Source of the DNA: Pseudomonadota bacterium
GTDB taxonomy: Bacteria > Myxococcota_A > Polyangia > Haliangiales > Haliangiaceae
Assembly: GCA_022360315.1 (NCBI GenBank)
Contig: JAKSDA010000071.1
Location: forward strand, 1 to 35,305
Length of the DNA: 35,305 nt
Direction of reading: 5' to 3'
Part shown: positions 1 through 8,141 of the stretch, one piece after another
How positions within the stretch are numbered: position 1 is the stretch's first letter
Layout of the letters: each line of letters begins with the position of its first letter
Made by a program: the position numbers and the translations under genes
Notes under the pieces: generated by a model
Database searches by the model: none
What the model saw: the letters and a program-made list of their open reading frames with translations, nothing else
Told to the model about the DNA's origin: nothing

Positions 1-24
1 GTGGCTCCCATATCGTTCTCCGGT

Positions 25-47
25 CCCGTTTTACGAGGCAAAACGGG
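25..47. other. Short perfect hairpin near left edge
   Basis: Arms 25-32 (cccgtttt) and 40-47 (aaaacggg) are perfectly complementary around a 7-nt loop. It lies just left of repeat family A. It could be the terminator of a gene outside the window or part of a larger repeat; there is too little flanking sequence to decide. Confidence 0.35.
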
Positions 48-68
48 CATTTAGGGACGGGAACTAAC

Positions 69-228
69 TAGCAGCATTCGGGAAAAAACGTTTTCCCGAA
101 TCTGCGCGCGCCACGGCCGAGAGCGGCGATCGGCCGATTTCGGGCACCTGGGGCGCCCGGCGGGAGTCCGCCGGAGGGCTTTGCCCAACAATGGTAGCAG
201 AGTTCGGGATTTTTCCCGAACTCTGCTA
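69..228. mobile_element. MITE-like palindromic element, family A, copy 1 (complete)
   Basis: A non-coding element of about 160 bp. Its left end tagcagcattcggg (69-82) and right end cccgaactctgcta (215-228) are near-perfect terminal inverted repeats. Each end folds into its own hairpin: 77-86 with 91-100 (10 bp, loop aacg), and 195-208 with 215-228 (14 bp). TA dinucleotides at 69-70 and 227-228 look like a TA target duplication, as made by IS630/Tc1-mariner-type transposases. The inner block at 166-199 recurs at 17579-17613. No transposase is encoded here, so any movement would need one supplied in trans. The mobile-element reading is inference; the repeat itself is seen directly. Confidence 0.7.
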
Positions 229-284
229 GAAGATCGTCGGTTCGCTACACTTGTCCAAGTGATCGAACAGAATACCTGATCGGT

Positions 285-364
285 TAAGAGCCGGTCCAAA
301 AACCTCGGGCCGAGCCAGAGCGACGAGGCGCGCCGCCAGTGGGTGGGCGAGGAGTGGAGAATAC
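285..364 (+). repeat. Interspersed repeat family B, copy 1 (one arm)
   Basis: Begins with taagagccggtccaaaaacc. About 70 bp (295-364) match the reverse complement of 35236-35305 with a single mismatch (cctcgggcc against cctcggacc). The first 20 bases also match the left ends of the copies at 20832 and 35151. Only one arm of the palindromic element is present here. It lies between family A copy 1 and the 3' end of the cytochrome peroxidase gene, and no gene is supported in 1-377. Confidence 0.75.
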
Positions 365-377
365 GGTATCGCTGGCT

Positions 378-1550
378 TTAAGTCGGGTCGGGCTTGGGCG
401 TTTTTGGCCCGCTCTTGGGCAGCTCGGGCTGGGCGATGTATTGCTTGGGCAGCTCGCCGGTGAGGCTCTTCAAGAATGCGACCAGATCGCCGACCTCACC
501 GGGCTTGAGCAAGCCGCGCTGAGTCTGATGTTCGCCCATGATCCGCACCATCTCATCGAGACTTTCGATCGAGCCATCGTGCATATAGGGCCCGGTCTTT
601 TCCACGTTGCGCAGAATCGGTACCTTGAACATGAACTTGTCGGTGTCCTTCTCCGTGACTCTGTGCCGGCCGGTATCCTTGGTCGTATACGGCTTGTACA
701 GACCCAGTTTTTGGAACATCGTACCGCCAATTCCGGGGCCGAGATGACACGTCGTGCACCCGACTTCCACAAAAAGCGCCAGTCCGCGCAACGCGGCCGG
801 TTTTAACGCATCGGTCTTTCCAGCCAGAAATGCGTCGAATGGCGCCGGTGTCATCAGGCCGCGCTCGAACGCACCGATGGCCTTGGCCATGTTGTCGTAG
901 GTTATCGGATCCTTTTCGCCGGGAAATGCCGCCTTGAACAGGTCGGCGTAGCCGGGGATGGATTTGAGAGTCGCGATCACTGTCTTCTCGTCGGGCATGG
1001 CCATCTCGATCGGATTGAGTACCGGGCCCTTGGCCTGCGCCTCGACGTCGGGCTCGCGCCAATCCCAAAACTGGCCGAACTGCAGAGCCGCGTTGTACAC
1101 AGTCGGCGAGTTGCGGTCGCCGCGCTGGCCCTTGTGACCGGCAGATACTGCACGCTTGCCCTTGGGGTCGCGAACGTCGATGCCGTAGCTGGCCAGATCA
1201 TGGCAGCTGTTGCACGACAAGTCGTGATTCTTGGACAGCCGGGTCTCATAGTACAGGATGCGTCCCAATGTCACCTTGGCCTCGGTGATCGGGTTGTCCT
1301 TGGAGTCGACTCTCTCGGGCAGCGGTCCGGTAAATAGCGCTTTGGCCTTCTGCAGCAGCTCGTCGGCCTTGGGTACCGGTGCGTTGGCCGCCGGGGCCGC
1401 CGTGCCCGGCTTGGGCCCGGCCTTGCGCACGGGTTCTTCTTTGAGCTTGGCTTCCTCCTTGCCACACGAAACCGCCGACGTCAGCCCCGCACAAAGGACG
1501 ATGATGCCCGTCAGATGGAAGGTAGATCGGAAATTTATCGACGAGTACAT
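378..1550 (-). CDS. Di-heme cytochrome c peroxidase (CcpA/MauG family) lipoprotein
   Basis: This 390-residue protein carries two c-type heme sites, CNSCH (113-117) and CTTCH (265-269), in the spacing of bacterial di-heme cytochrome c peroxidases. Family boxes [10 protein letters not shown] (147-156) and NPIEMAMP (179-186) are also present. Such enzymes reduce H2O2 to water in the periplasm with electrons from small cytochromes. The N-terminus has a hydrophobic stretch ending in AVSC with Cys29, so it is probably a lipoprotein; a Lys/Pro/Ala-rich tether (30-62) follows. The ATG at 1550 has GAGGA five bases upstream. The C-terminal Pro/Lys tail is unconserved in the family. It seems to be transcribed alone. 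MauG-like oxidase activity on another substrate cannot be excluded. Confidence 0.92.
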   Translation of the reverse strand: MYSSINFRSTFHLTGIIVLCAGLTSAVSCGKEEAKLKEEPVRKAGPKPGTAAPAANAPVPKADELLQKAKALFTGPLPERVDSKDNPITEAKVTLGRILYYETRLSKNHDLSCNSCHDLASYGIDVRDPKGKRAVSAGHKGQRGDRNSPTVYNAALQFGQFWDWREPDVEAQAKGPVLNPIEMAMPDEKTVIATLKSIPGYADLFKAAFPGEKDPITYDNMAKAIGAFERGLMTPAPFDAFLAGKTDALKPAALRGLALFVEVGCTTCHLGPGIGGTMFQKLGLYKPYTTKDTGRHRVTEKDTDKFMFKVPILRNVEKTGPYMHDGSIESLDEMVRIMGEHQTQRGLLKPGEVGDLVAFLKSLTGELPKQYIAQPELPKSGPKTPKPDPT

Positions 1551-1659
1551 GAATTCCTCACGTTCGACATGTCTGGTTGGGGATTGGGGGTTATAACGCT
1601 CCCGGTGCGTTCAGCCAAGCGGCGTTACAATGTCACGGCAACAGGTGCTCAAGTCGGCA

Positions 1660-2058
1660 TTACGAAGTCGAGTCGGTCTTGCCGTAATCGGGGATCGCGG
1701 CAATGATCTCAGCAGCCTGCTGCTCCGTGAGATGAAGACCTCGACGCAATCGGCGCAAGAATACGCGCTCGGCATCGACGATCTTCAGGTCCACGACGGC
1801 CAGCTGAGCAGCCGCCCGGTAAATGCCGAGCCGCGCCTGGTCAGTGAGACCGGTCAGCTGGTCCGTGTCGAGCTCTACCTCGTGTTCGAGCCAGCTGAGC
1901 GCTGTCGCGCGCTCCTCGTCGGTCAGAGCCGCTGCGCCAATGACTTTCCGCATGGCAGCAGCCTCGGCCGGGACAATCACCCCGTCGGACCAGGCCAGCG
2001 CGGCCCACACCCGAATCACCGAAAGAAACTGGCTCTCTTGCTCGGACATGGTCGCCAT
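1660..2058 (-). CDS. TerB-like domain protein, small helical
   Basis: A 132-residue, probably all-helical soluble protein. The segment WAALAWSDGVIVPAEAAAM, followed by a second helical half with LTEQQAAEII near the end, resembles the TerB fold (tellurite-resistance family), in which an acidic D-G loop can bind metal. The reading frame stays open to 2187, but the family homology begins near MSEQES, so I chose the ATG at 2058 (a second ATG at 2049 is possible). No clear Shine-Dalgarno precedes either. It is divergent from the carbonic anhydrase with about 130 bp between them. Function unknown; tellurite resistance is not implied. Confidence 0.6.
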   Translation of the reverse strand: MATMSEQESQFLSVIRVWAALAWSDGVIVPAEAAAMRKVIGAAALTDEERATALSWLEHEVELDTDQLTGLTDQARLGIYRAAAQLAVVDLKIVDAERVFLRRLRRGLHLTEQQAAEIIAAIPDYGKTDSTS

Positions 2059-2168
2059 GATCACGGGCGGCCAATGTGGACGCAAGCGGTTTGACCACCG
2101 GCCGCGAGCAAATGACCCCGCAAGACCAACGTTATTCCTGTCGGGCTCTTTTGCCGTACGCTTTGTCG

Positions 2169-2174
2169 TACACT
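2169..2174 (+). promoter_or_regulatory. Possible -10 element of the carbonic anhydrase gene
   Basis: TACACT lies 11 bases before the ATG at 2186. There is no convincing -35 and no Shine-Dalgarno, so a very short leader is possible. Weak evidence. Confidence 0.22.
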
Positions 2175-2185
2175 CGCGCACTGGC

Positions 2186-2719
2186 ATGATCTACACGCTC
2201 GAAGAACGCTCTGTCACCATAAATGGCACCTGCTTTGTCGCCGATTCAGCCGTGCTGATCGGCTCGATCGTGCTCGAAAACGACGCGAGCGTATGGTTCA
2301 ACGCCGTTTTGCGCGGCGACTCGGATATCATCACGGTCGGCGCAGAGTCGAATATCCAGGACGGTGCAGTCCTGCACACCGATGCTGGCATCCGCCTGAC
2401 ACTCGGCCGCGGCGTCACGGTCGGTCATACGGCCATGCTGCACGGCTGCGAAGTCGGCGATTACAGCCTCATCGGTATCGGCAGTATCATTCTCAACCGC
2501 GCGCGCATCGGCAAGCACTGCATTATCGGAGCCAACGCCCTGGTCACCGAGGAAAAAACCATCCCCGATGGCTCGCTGGTCATGGGTACACCAGGACGTG
2601 TGGTTCGGCCAATAACCGAGTCCGATATGGCTGCACTCAAACGCTCAGCTCGGATCTACATGGACAAAAGCCGCCGCTATCTCAAAGCATTGCAGCCAGA
2701 CCCGCGCTTTCATGGCTGA
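2186..2719 (+). CDS. Gamma-class carbonic anhydrase-like hexapeptide-repeat protein (YrdA/PaaY type)
   Basis: The 177-residue protein folds as a left-handed beta-helix of hexapeptide repeats with a C-terminal helix. The zinc ligands of gamma carbonic anhydrases are present: His64 (AVLHTD), His81 and His86 (VGHTAMLHG). The Gln58-Asp59 pair of the NIQDG motif and Arg43/Asp45 (RGDSD) are also kept. Family members hydrate CO2 or are inactive metal-binding relatives; this one lacks the long acidic loop of Methanosarcina Cam, as YrdA proteins do, so activity is uncertain. The frame extends upstream to 1823, but homology starts at MIYTLEER, fixing the ATG at 2186. Its 3' end faces cyaY with a 13-bp gap. 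Confidence 0.9.
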   Translation: MIYTLEERSVTINGTCFVADSAVLIGSIVLENDASVWFNAVLRGDSDIITVGAESNIQDGAVLHTDAGIRLTLGRGVTVGHTAMLHGCEVGDYSLIGIGSIILNRARIGKHCIIGANALVTEEKTIPDGSLVMGTPGRVVRPITESDMAALKRSARIYMDKSRRYLKALQPDPRFHG

Positions 2720-2732
2720 TGCAGCCTACGTC

Positions 2733-3056
2733 TCATAGTGGTACGTCAAGCCCGAGCTGTTTTTTGATCACAGCTTTCAGAGTGGCTCTCAGCTCTGCAG
2801 GATTGGACTCGGAAGTACGCCACAACTTATCACTTTCGTTGTAGTTGAAGTGCCAGGCATCGGCGACTGCAGCCATCCAGATCTGTCTGGCTGCGCGGTG
2901 GCTATTGATGACGATGCGCACTCCATCGCGCAATTCGAGGGTGATCACTCCATCCGAGGAGGATACTTCCACCTCATCGGGGTCGACTTCCATGAATTGC
3001 TCCTCGATGTAGCTGAGTTCGTTACGGGCGATTTTGTCGAAGGTAGCGTCGTCCAT
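2733..3056 (-). CDS. cyaY: Frataxin-like iron-binding protein CyaY
   Basis: At 107 residues it has the usual length of bacterial frataxin. An acidic N-terminal helix (IEEQFMEVDPDEVEV) is followed by strands, then the signature RIVINSHRAARQIWMAA and WHFNY, with the conserved Gln-Ile-Trp. CyaY binds iron through the acidic ridge and modulates Fe-S cluster assembly at IscS/IscU in the cytoplasm. No isc genes are nearby. It is convergent with the carbonic anhydrase gene. The start ATG at 3056 is preceded by GGAA at a suitable distance. Confidence 0.9.
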   Translation of the reverse strand: MDDATFDKIARNELSYIEEQFMEVDPDEVEVSSSDGVITLELRDGVRIVINSHRAARQIWMAAVADAWHFNYNESDKLWRTSESNPAELRATLKAVIKKQLGLDVPL

Positions 3057-3142
3057 AGTTGGATTCCGATCGGCTCTGACACCGTCTTATACCGCTGATT
3101 TGGGTACTATAGAAGGTGGCTCGGCAGAATACGGGGCGGCTC

Positions 3143-4894
3143 ATGCCTGACCATACCAACGACAAGCGCGACAGCGAGACTCTTGTACCGGCACTCGACT
3201 CGGACGTGAGTGGCAAGGTCGAAAAAACCGACGAACAGGTCATGCGGCTGCCGTTGAGCCTTCTGGCACAGGGCACCGAGGTATCTGATGGAGTGCCCGA
3301 GGCGTTCGACGAACAGCCCGATTCCAATTCGATCATCACCAGCGCTCCCCGGCAGCGGCCGCGTCGAGCCCGCCGGGGTGATACCATCGGCCAGCGTTAC
3401 ATCGTCGATGGCCAGATCGGTCGAGGCGGCATGGGGCGCGTGTTTAAAGTGTGCCACCAGGTGCTCGGCAAGGCGTTTGCCCTCAAGGTGCTGCGCCCAT
3501 TGATGGCCACGGACCAGCGTATCCGGGAGATGTTCTACCGCGAGGCAAGGCTGGCCAGCGCGCTGTCACATGACCATATCTGCTCGATTGTCGATTTTGG
3601 TCAGGATCCCGAATTCGGGCTGTTCATGGTCATGGAGTTGCTGCAGGGAATCACCCTTTTCGAAAAGTTGCGCACCGACGGTCCCATGCCGCCCAAGGTG
3701 GCCTGCGACATCATGTGCCAGGTTGCCGAGGCCCTGCGTTATATCCACAGCAAGGCCATTGTGCACGGTGACATAAAGTCGGAGAACATCTTGCTCACCA
3801 GCACGCCCGATCGCCATCGCGTGGTCAAGTTGCTGGATTTTGGGCTAGCCCGGGTCAATATCGCGCACAATTCGAGCATGGTCGACGGAACGCCCGAATA
3901 CCTGTCTCCAGAACGGATCCGCGGTCAAGCCGCGTCGAAGACGAGCGACATCTATGCCCTCGGCATCCTTTTCTGGGAGCTCCTGCTCGGCGATGTTCCC
4001 TTCAACGGCGACTCGGACGAGGTATTTCGCAAACACCTGGATCTGCCCGTACCATCCCCGTCGGAGCGGCTGGGCGACACCCTGGACGTGCGCGCCGACG
4101 AGTTGATCGCCAGGGCGACAGCAAAGGATCCAACTGGCCGCCACGCCGACGTGGCTGGCTTCATGTACGAGCTCCGCACGCTCATGAACATGCTGGGCAT
4201 GGAGACCGGGCGGAAGCGCTTCAAGAGCTTTGGCAAGGGCAAAGGTCAGGACACGAGCAAGCGCGAGCGCGCCCTCAATCGCAACCCGTCACGTCGCGCC
4301 CAGGGTGGCGCCGAGGTATTTGAATACGCACCCATTCCCATGGCAGCGGCCGATGGACAGGGCAAGGTGCGCGTAGCCAATCGGGCTTTTCTCGAGTTTC
4401 TCGGCGTCGCCGGTGACGCAGCCGGTATCCAGCTATGTGATAGCGGCTTCCTCGACGTCTATCCCACCCTGCTCGACGATCTCGACTATACGGCCAAAAA
4501 CCGCTGTCCGGTCAAACGCATCATCCACCTCCGCCAAAAGAAAAGACCCGTCGTCGAGGTTGCGGTGCACCTGACTCCTGGGCCGAGCAAAGCAGCTATC
4601 ACGGCGGGCGACGTACACATCACCCTCCATCCACTCCGCCGGCGACCCGGACCGGACAGATCAGAGCGCAGGCGACCCACCACGGCCGACGATTGGAGAG
4701 CCGAGACCGACCACGGCAGAGAAGCTGAAACCGAGCATCAAGCCCGGGCCAACTCGTTCGCCACCTGCGACTCCGAGGCACCCATCGAAGTCGACGCCCC
4801 GTCCAATTCGGAAGACCAGTACCGATCCGACTGCGCAGCTCTGTCCGGGGACGAGCCCGATTCCGAGTCCAATTCCGGGTCTGAATCAGACTAA
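3143..4894 (+). CDS. Ser/Thr protein kinase (Hanks type) with PAS-like domain and acidic tail
   Basis: 583 residues from the ATG at 3143; a GTG at 3116 lies too close to its own purine stretch to be favoured. A polar N-terminal extension of about 80 residues precedes the kinase domain. Kinase motifs: glycine loop GRGGMGRVF (93-101), catalytic Lys in FALK (115), HGDIKSEN (209-216), DFGLAR (232-237) and SPER (255-258). The HRD Arg is Gly, making this a non-RD kinase. Residues about 393-500 (EYAPIPMAAADG ... NRAFLEFLG) resemble a PAS sensor domain. The last 80 residues are very rich in Asp, Glu and Ser. No membrane segment is visible, so it is likely cytoplasmic. Substrates unknown. Confidence 0.88.
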   Translation: MPDHTNDKRDSETLVPALDSDVSGKVEKTDEQVMRLPLSLLAQGTEVSDGVPEAFDEQPDSNSIITSAPRQRPRRARRGDTIGQRYIVDGQIGRGGMGRVFKVCHQVLGKAFALKVLRPLMATDQRIREMFYREARLASALSHDHICSIVDFGQDPEFGLFMVMELLQGITLFEKLRTDGPMPPKVACDIMCQVAEALRYIHSKAIVHGDIKSENILLTSTPDRHRVVKLLDFGLARVNIAHNSSMVDGTPEYLSPERIRGQAASKTSDIYALGILFWELLLGDVPFNGDSDEVFRKHLDLPVPSPSERLGDTLDVRADELIARATAKDPTGRHADVAGFMYELRTLMNMLGMETGRKRFKSFGKGKGQDTSKRERALNRNPSRRAQGGAEVFEYAPIPMAAADGQGKVRVANRAFLEFLGVAGDAAGIQLCDSGFLDVYPTLLDDLDYTAKNRCPVKRIIHLRQKKRPVVEVAVHLTPGPSKAAITAGDVHITLHPLRRRPGPDRSERRRPTTADDWRAETDHGREAETEHQARANSFATCDSEAPIEVDAPSNSEDQYRSDCAALSGDEPDSESNSGSESD

Positions 4895-5002
4895 CCAGTC
4901 GCCGGTCGGAACTCCGCTTCGTGTCGTGCCGGGCTTTTTGGACGCCTTTGATCCACCGGCCGCTGCCCAGATCTTGGCGACGTTCGGCAGTATACTCGGG
5001 CC

Positions 5003-6484
5003 ATGATTCCCCGCTCCACTGCACCTCCTTTACCCTCGGGTATCGTGGCCTTCGTCAAGCGAGATTGCCCGACCTGTGAGCTGGTCACTCCGGTCTTGGC
5101 TCAGATTGCCAAACAAGCCTCGCTGACGGTCTATACCCAGGATGACCCGGGTTTTCCCCCCGGCGTTGAAGCAGTCGATGACACCTCGTTGGCGGTATCA
5201 TGGCATCACGACATCGAGACTGTGCCGACCCTCTTGCGGGTGCAAGACGGTGAGGAGCGCGAGCGCACCCTGGGCTGGCACCGCGGCGACTGGGAAGCGC
5301 TGACCGGGGTATCGGGACTGGGACCCGAACTGCCCGAGATGCGGCCCGGATGCGGGTCTCTGTCGGTTGCGCCCGACCGGACCGCCGAACTCGCGGTCAA
5401 ATTCGAAGGGTCCGCACTGCGCGCACGGCGACTCGAACTCGCTTCTCTCGAAGACCCGAATGAGGCCATGTTCGACCGGGGGTGGACCGATGGTCTACCG
5501 GTCGTGCCGCCAACCGAGGCCCGTGTACTGGCCATGCTCAAGGGCACCACGCGTGCGCCGCACGAGGTCGTCGCGGTAGTGCCGCCCGATCTGGTTGAAT
5601 GCACTGTGGAGAAAGTGGCCATCAACGCAGTCATGGCAGGGTGTGCTCCCGAGTATCTGCCAGTCGTGTTGGCTGCCGTGGAAGCTGCGTGCACCGACAC
5701 CTTCAACATGCATGGACTGCTCGCCACCACCATGCCGGTCGGTCCGGTCATCATTGTGAACGGCCCGATCGGCCAGCGTATCGGGATGAACGCGGGCCGC
5801 AACGTATTTGGCCAGGGCAATCGCGCCAACAGCACGATCGGCCGTGCATTGCAGCTGGTGGTGCGCAACGTCGGCGGGGGACGTCCGGGTGACATCGACT
5901 GCGCGACCCACGGAAATCCCGGCAAGGTCGGCTTTTGCTTTGCCGAAGACGAGGAAGGTTCGCCCTGGGAGCCGCTATCGGTGCACCGCGGGCTCGACCC
6001 GGGGGTCGATGCCGTGACTCTATTTCCCGGCGAGGGACCGCGTTGTGTGATCGATCAGCTATCTCGCGATCCCGATAGCCTGGCCCGGTCGTTTGCTGCC
6101 AGTCTGCGTGCACTTTATCATCCCAAGCTGGTGCTCGGCTTTGACTGCATCCTGGCCATTGCACCCGATCATGCCCGGGTATTCCAGGAGGCCGGCTGGG
6201 ATCGGGCCAGGCTGAGTGGGCGCCTGTTCGAGCTATTGCAGATCCCCGGACAAGAATTGCGGCGCGGTGCCGGTGACATGGCCGAGGGCATGCCCGAGGG
6301 CAAGACTGGCCAGGCGCTCGGCTTGCCGGCGAGTTTGGCTGGCTTGACCCTGCCCAAGTTCAAGCCGGGTGGGCTTCTCATCGTCCACTGCGGTGGCGGC
6401 GCCGGTTTGTTTTCATCCATTATCGGGGGGTGGGTCAGCGGAGCCATCGGAAGTGAACCTGTCACGCGGGAGATCCAGCCATGA
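5003..6484 (+). CDS. Thioredoxin-like N-terminal domain fused to a GWTDGLPVVPPT-family domain; partner of UGSC selenoprotein
   Basis: A 493-residue soluble protein. Residues 14-100 look like a thioredoxin fold: a redox CPTC (22-25) after a hydrophobic strand, and VPT (74-76) as the expected cis-proline. Residues 155-490 form a second domain beginning GWTDGLPVVPPT (160-171), with conserved-looking NMHGLLATTMPVGPVIIVNG, GMNAGRN and a GCGS (116-119) in the linker. I recognise this domain only as an uncharacterised family. Its stop overlaps the next gene's start in ATGA (6481-6484), so the two are translationally coupled. The natural inference is that it reduces, or presents substrate to, the selenoprotein. 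The ATG at 5003 starts just upstream of the thioredoxin strand. Confidence 0.75.
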   Translation: MIPRSTAPPLPSGIVAFVKRDCPTCELVTPVLAQIAKQASLTVYTQDDPGFPPGVEAVDDTSLAVSWHHDIETVPTLLRVQDGEERERTLGWHRGDWEALTGVSGLGPELPEMRPGCGSLSVAPDRTAELAVKFEGSALRARRLELASLEDPNEAMFDRGWTDGLPVVPPTEARVLAMLKGTTRAPHEVVAVVPPDLVECTVEKVAINAVMAGCAPEYLPVVLAAVEAACTDTFNMHGLLATTMPVGPVIIVNGPIGQRIGMNAGRNVFGQGNRANSTIGRALQLVVRNVGGGRPGDIDCATHGNPGKVGFCFAEDEEGSPWEPLSVHRGLDPGVDAVTLFPGEGPRCVIDQLSRDPDSLARSFAASLRALYHPKLVLGFDCILAIAPDHARVFQEAGWDRARLSGRLFELLQIPGQELRRGAGDMAEGMPEGKTGQALGLPASLAGLTLPKFKPGGLLIVHCGGGAGLFSSIIGGWVSGAIGSEPVTREIQP

Positions 6485-7020
6485 ACGTTCCACCGGACAA
6501 ACCGATCATCGTTCTCGACCCGACCGGCGAGAGGCGGCCGGCAACCCGCCAGCGCCTGGACCGTCTGCAGTCCCTTTCCGGCATCACAGTGGGATTGCTC
6601 GACATCTCCAAACCGCGCGGCAACGTATTCCTCGACCGCGTGCAAGAGCGACTTCGCGAGCGAGGTGTGGAGGTAAAGCGATATCGCAAGCCGACGTTCA
6701 GCAAGCCTGCTCCGGTCAATATTCGCCAGGCCATCGCCAGCGAGTGCGGTGCGGTGATCGAAGCCCTGGCCGATTGAGGCAGTTGCACGTCGTGCAGTGT
6801 GCACGACATAATCGACCTCGAGACCCGCGGAGTCCCCGGGGTATTTGTGGCCACAGTCGAGTTCAAGAACGCCGCCGAGAAACAATCTCGCGCCCTGGGC
6901 TCGGACCCGGCGGCGGTCTATGTAGAGCACCCCATCCAGGACCGAACCGACGACGAGATGGCGACTATTGCCGAGCAGGCGCTTGACGCGCTACTCGCCG
7001 GGCTGGTGCAGTCGCCCTGA
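6481..7020 (+). CDS. UGSC-family selenoprotein (in-frame TGA read as selenocysteine)
   Basis: One frame runs from the ATG at 6481 to the TGA at 7018-7020, interrupted only by TGA at 6775-6777. Reading that TGA as Sec99 gives U-G-S-C-T-S-C-S-V-H-D, the defining motif of the UGSC (seleno)protein family first noted in marine metagenome selenoproteome surveys. Upstream family features are present: IVLDPTGERRP (10-20), GLLDISKPRGNVF (38-50), RKPTFSKPAP (69-78) and the helix before the TGA. Downstream, the frame continues DIIDLETRGVPGVFVATVEF and later VEHPIQD, both family-like. A SECIS-like hairpin follows the TGA. The 179-residue product probably has a redox or selenol-based activity; its reaction is unknown. 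Ordinary gene finders will cut it into 98 residues plus an orphan 73-residue ORF. Confidence 0.88.
6775..6807 (+). promoter_or_regulatory. Bacterial SECIS-like element (Sec-TGA plus hairpin)
   Basis: Immediately 3' of the TGA (6775-6777) is a perfect 8-bp stem: gtcgtgca (6789-6796) pairs with tgcacgac (6800-6807) around a 3-nt loop GTG (6797-6799). The loop begins with G and lies 19 nt after the TGA. Both fit the known rules for bacterial SECIS elements that recruit SelB: a small apical loop with an early G at a fixed distance from the UGA. Confidence 0.8.
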
Positions 7021-7119
7021 CCCGTTGCGCAGGTCCCGGCCGTCCCGCTGATCGTCATCAGTCGCCATCCTCCGCCGTATGGCTACCCCCAGCGCCCCAT
7101 CTAACTGATATTATTATAA

Positions 7120-7150
7120 TTAACTGGTACGTATCTGTATACGCTATACT
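7120..7150 (+). promoter_or_regulatory. AT-rich promoter region with small palindrome
   Basis: Within 7021-7233 a sharply AT-rich patch (about 7100-7150) precedes the ferritin-like gene. A TATACT (7145-7150) could be the -10, with TTAACT (7120-7125) 19 bases upstream as a poor -35. The palindrome cgtat-ctgt-atacg (7130-7143) sits between them and could be an operator. No regulator is encoded nearby. Confidence 0.3.
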
Positions 7151-7233
7151 GACCTGTTACCGCTCGAATAACCGGCCGTCCGGCCGCTCCGCATTCCTTG
7201 CCGGGGCGCCAGACCATCGCAGGAGACCGGCAC

Positions 7234-8127
7234 ATGCTGCTTACCCGCGAAGAAATGTCCTTCGAATTCAATAACGCCAAGCTCGATCCAGGCACAGACC
7301 GCGAACTCCTTCAGTGGATGTTTAACCAGTTTCTCTACGGCGAAATGACCGGCATTCAGGTCGGCCATTGGCTCTACGAGGCCCCGGATCTGGAAGCGGC
7401 CAAGTTTTTGGCCCGACAGTCTCTGGAAGAGATGCAACACGTCGATAATTTTCTGCGCATCATGTCGATGCTGGGCTGTGAGGCCAGCCCGGCCCACCCG
7501 GTGATTCGCTTTTTGGCCACCGGAATGATGGGCAGTTCGTGGGCCGAGCACGTGGCACTGGAAATGGCTGCGGGCGAGGGCTTTGTGCTCATGGCGTTCT
7601 ACGCGGTCATCGATACGCTCGATCACCAGCCGAGCGTGGATATTCTCAAGCGCGCGGTCAAACAGGAAGAACGCCACGTCGAATTCGGCGAGCAGCAGAC
7701 CATGAAGGCCATCGCGGGTAAGCACTGGCTGCGTCGGCGCCTGCTCGGCCTCAGTCTCGTCTCGATGTGGGCAGTGAAGCGGTTGGCCAGGTTCATGCAA
7801 AAACGCCTACCCCAGGACCACCCCGTCCTCAAGTACATCCCCGAGTTTCTGGCCTTGACCAACCAGTGCGCAGAAACCCGCATGATGCGCATGGGTCTGC
7901 TCGACCGCCCGCTGGCCGAGATGAGCCGGCTAAAAAAAGCCCTGTTAGTGACCGAAGCCTATGCCGGCAAATTTTTGAGCGGCCTGGCCTCGTTCGTCGC
8001 CCTGCCGCTCAAGTTGCTGCCGTTTTGGCCCAAAAAGAAACGGTTGACCGATATCTATCTCGACGACCCCCACGTCCGCGATTTTCCACACGCCCGGCCA
8101 GACGTCCCGGCGAGCAATGCGAAATGA
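7234..8127 (+). CDS. Di-iron ferritin-like domain protein
   Basis: 297 residues from the ATG at 7234, which has AGGAGA seven bases upstream (a TTG at 7198 is less likely). A four-helix ferritin-like core carries the carboxylate-bridged di-iron ligand pattern: Glu37 (LYGEMTG), ExxH at 66-69 (EEMQH), Glu110/Glu115 (LEMAAGEG) and ExxH at 145-148 (EERHVEFGE). The C-terminal third is basic and hydrophobic (LPLKLLPFWPKKKR), suggesting contact with a membrane. Such proteins are oxygenases, oxidases or iron handlers; the reaction here is unknown. It follows the selenoprotein after 213 bp and may have its own promoter, so operon membership is uncertain. Confidence 0.8.
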   Translation: MLLTREEMSFEFNNAKLDPGTDRELLQWMFNQFLYGEMTGIQVGHWLYEAPDLEAAKFLARQSLEEMQHVDNFLRIMSMLGCEASPAHPVIRFLATGMMGSSWAEHVALEMAAGEGFVLMAFYAVIDTLDHQPSVDILKRAVKQEERHVEFGEQQTMKAIAGKHWLRRRLLGLSLVSMWAVKRLARFMQKRLPQDHPVLKYIPEFLALTNQCAETRMMRMGLLDRPLAEMSRLKKALLVTEAYAGKFLSGLASFVALPLKLLPFWPKKKRLTDIYLDDPHVRDFPHARPDVPASNAK

Positions 8128-8141
8128 AGGACGCGCCGCTT

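Noticed and set aside
6775..6777. TGA as a true stop, with 6481-6777 and 6799-7020 as two separate genes
   Set aside because: The frame continues without shift into the UGSC family's conserved C-terminal half, a SECIS-like hairpin follows, and the second piece has no credible start of its own.
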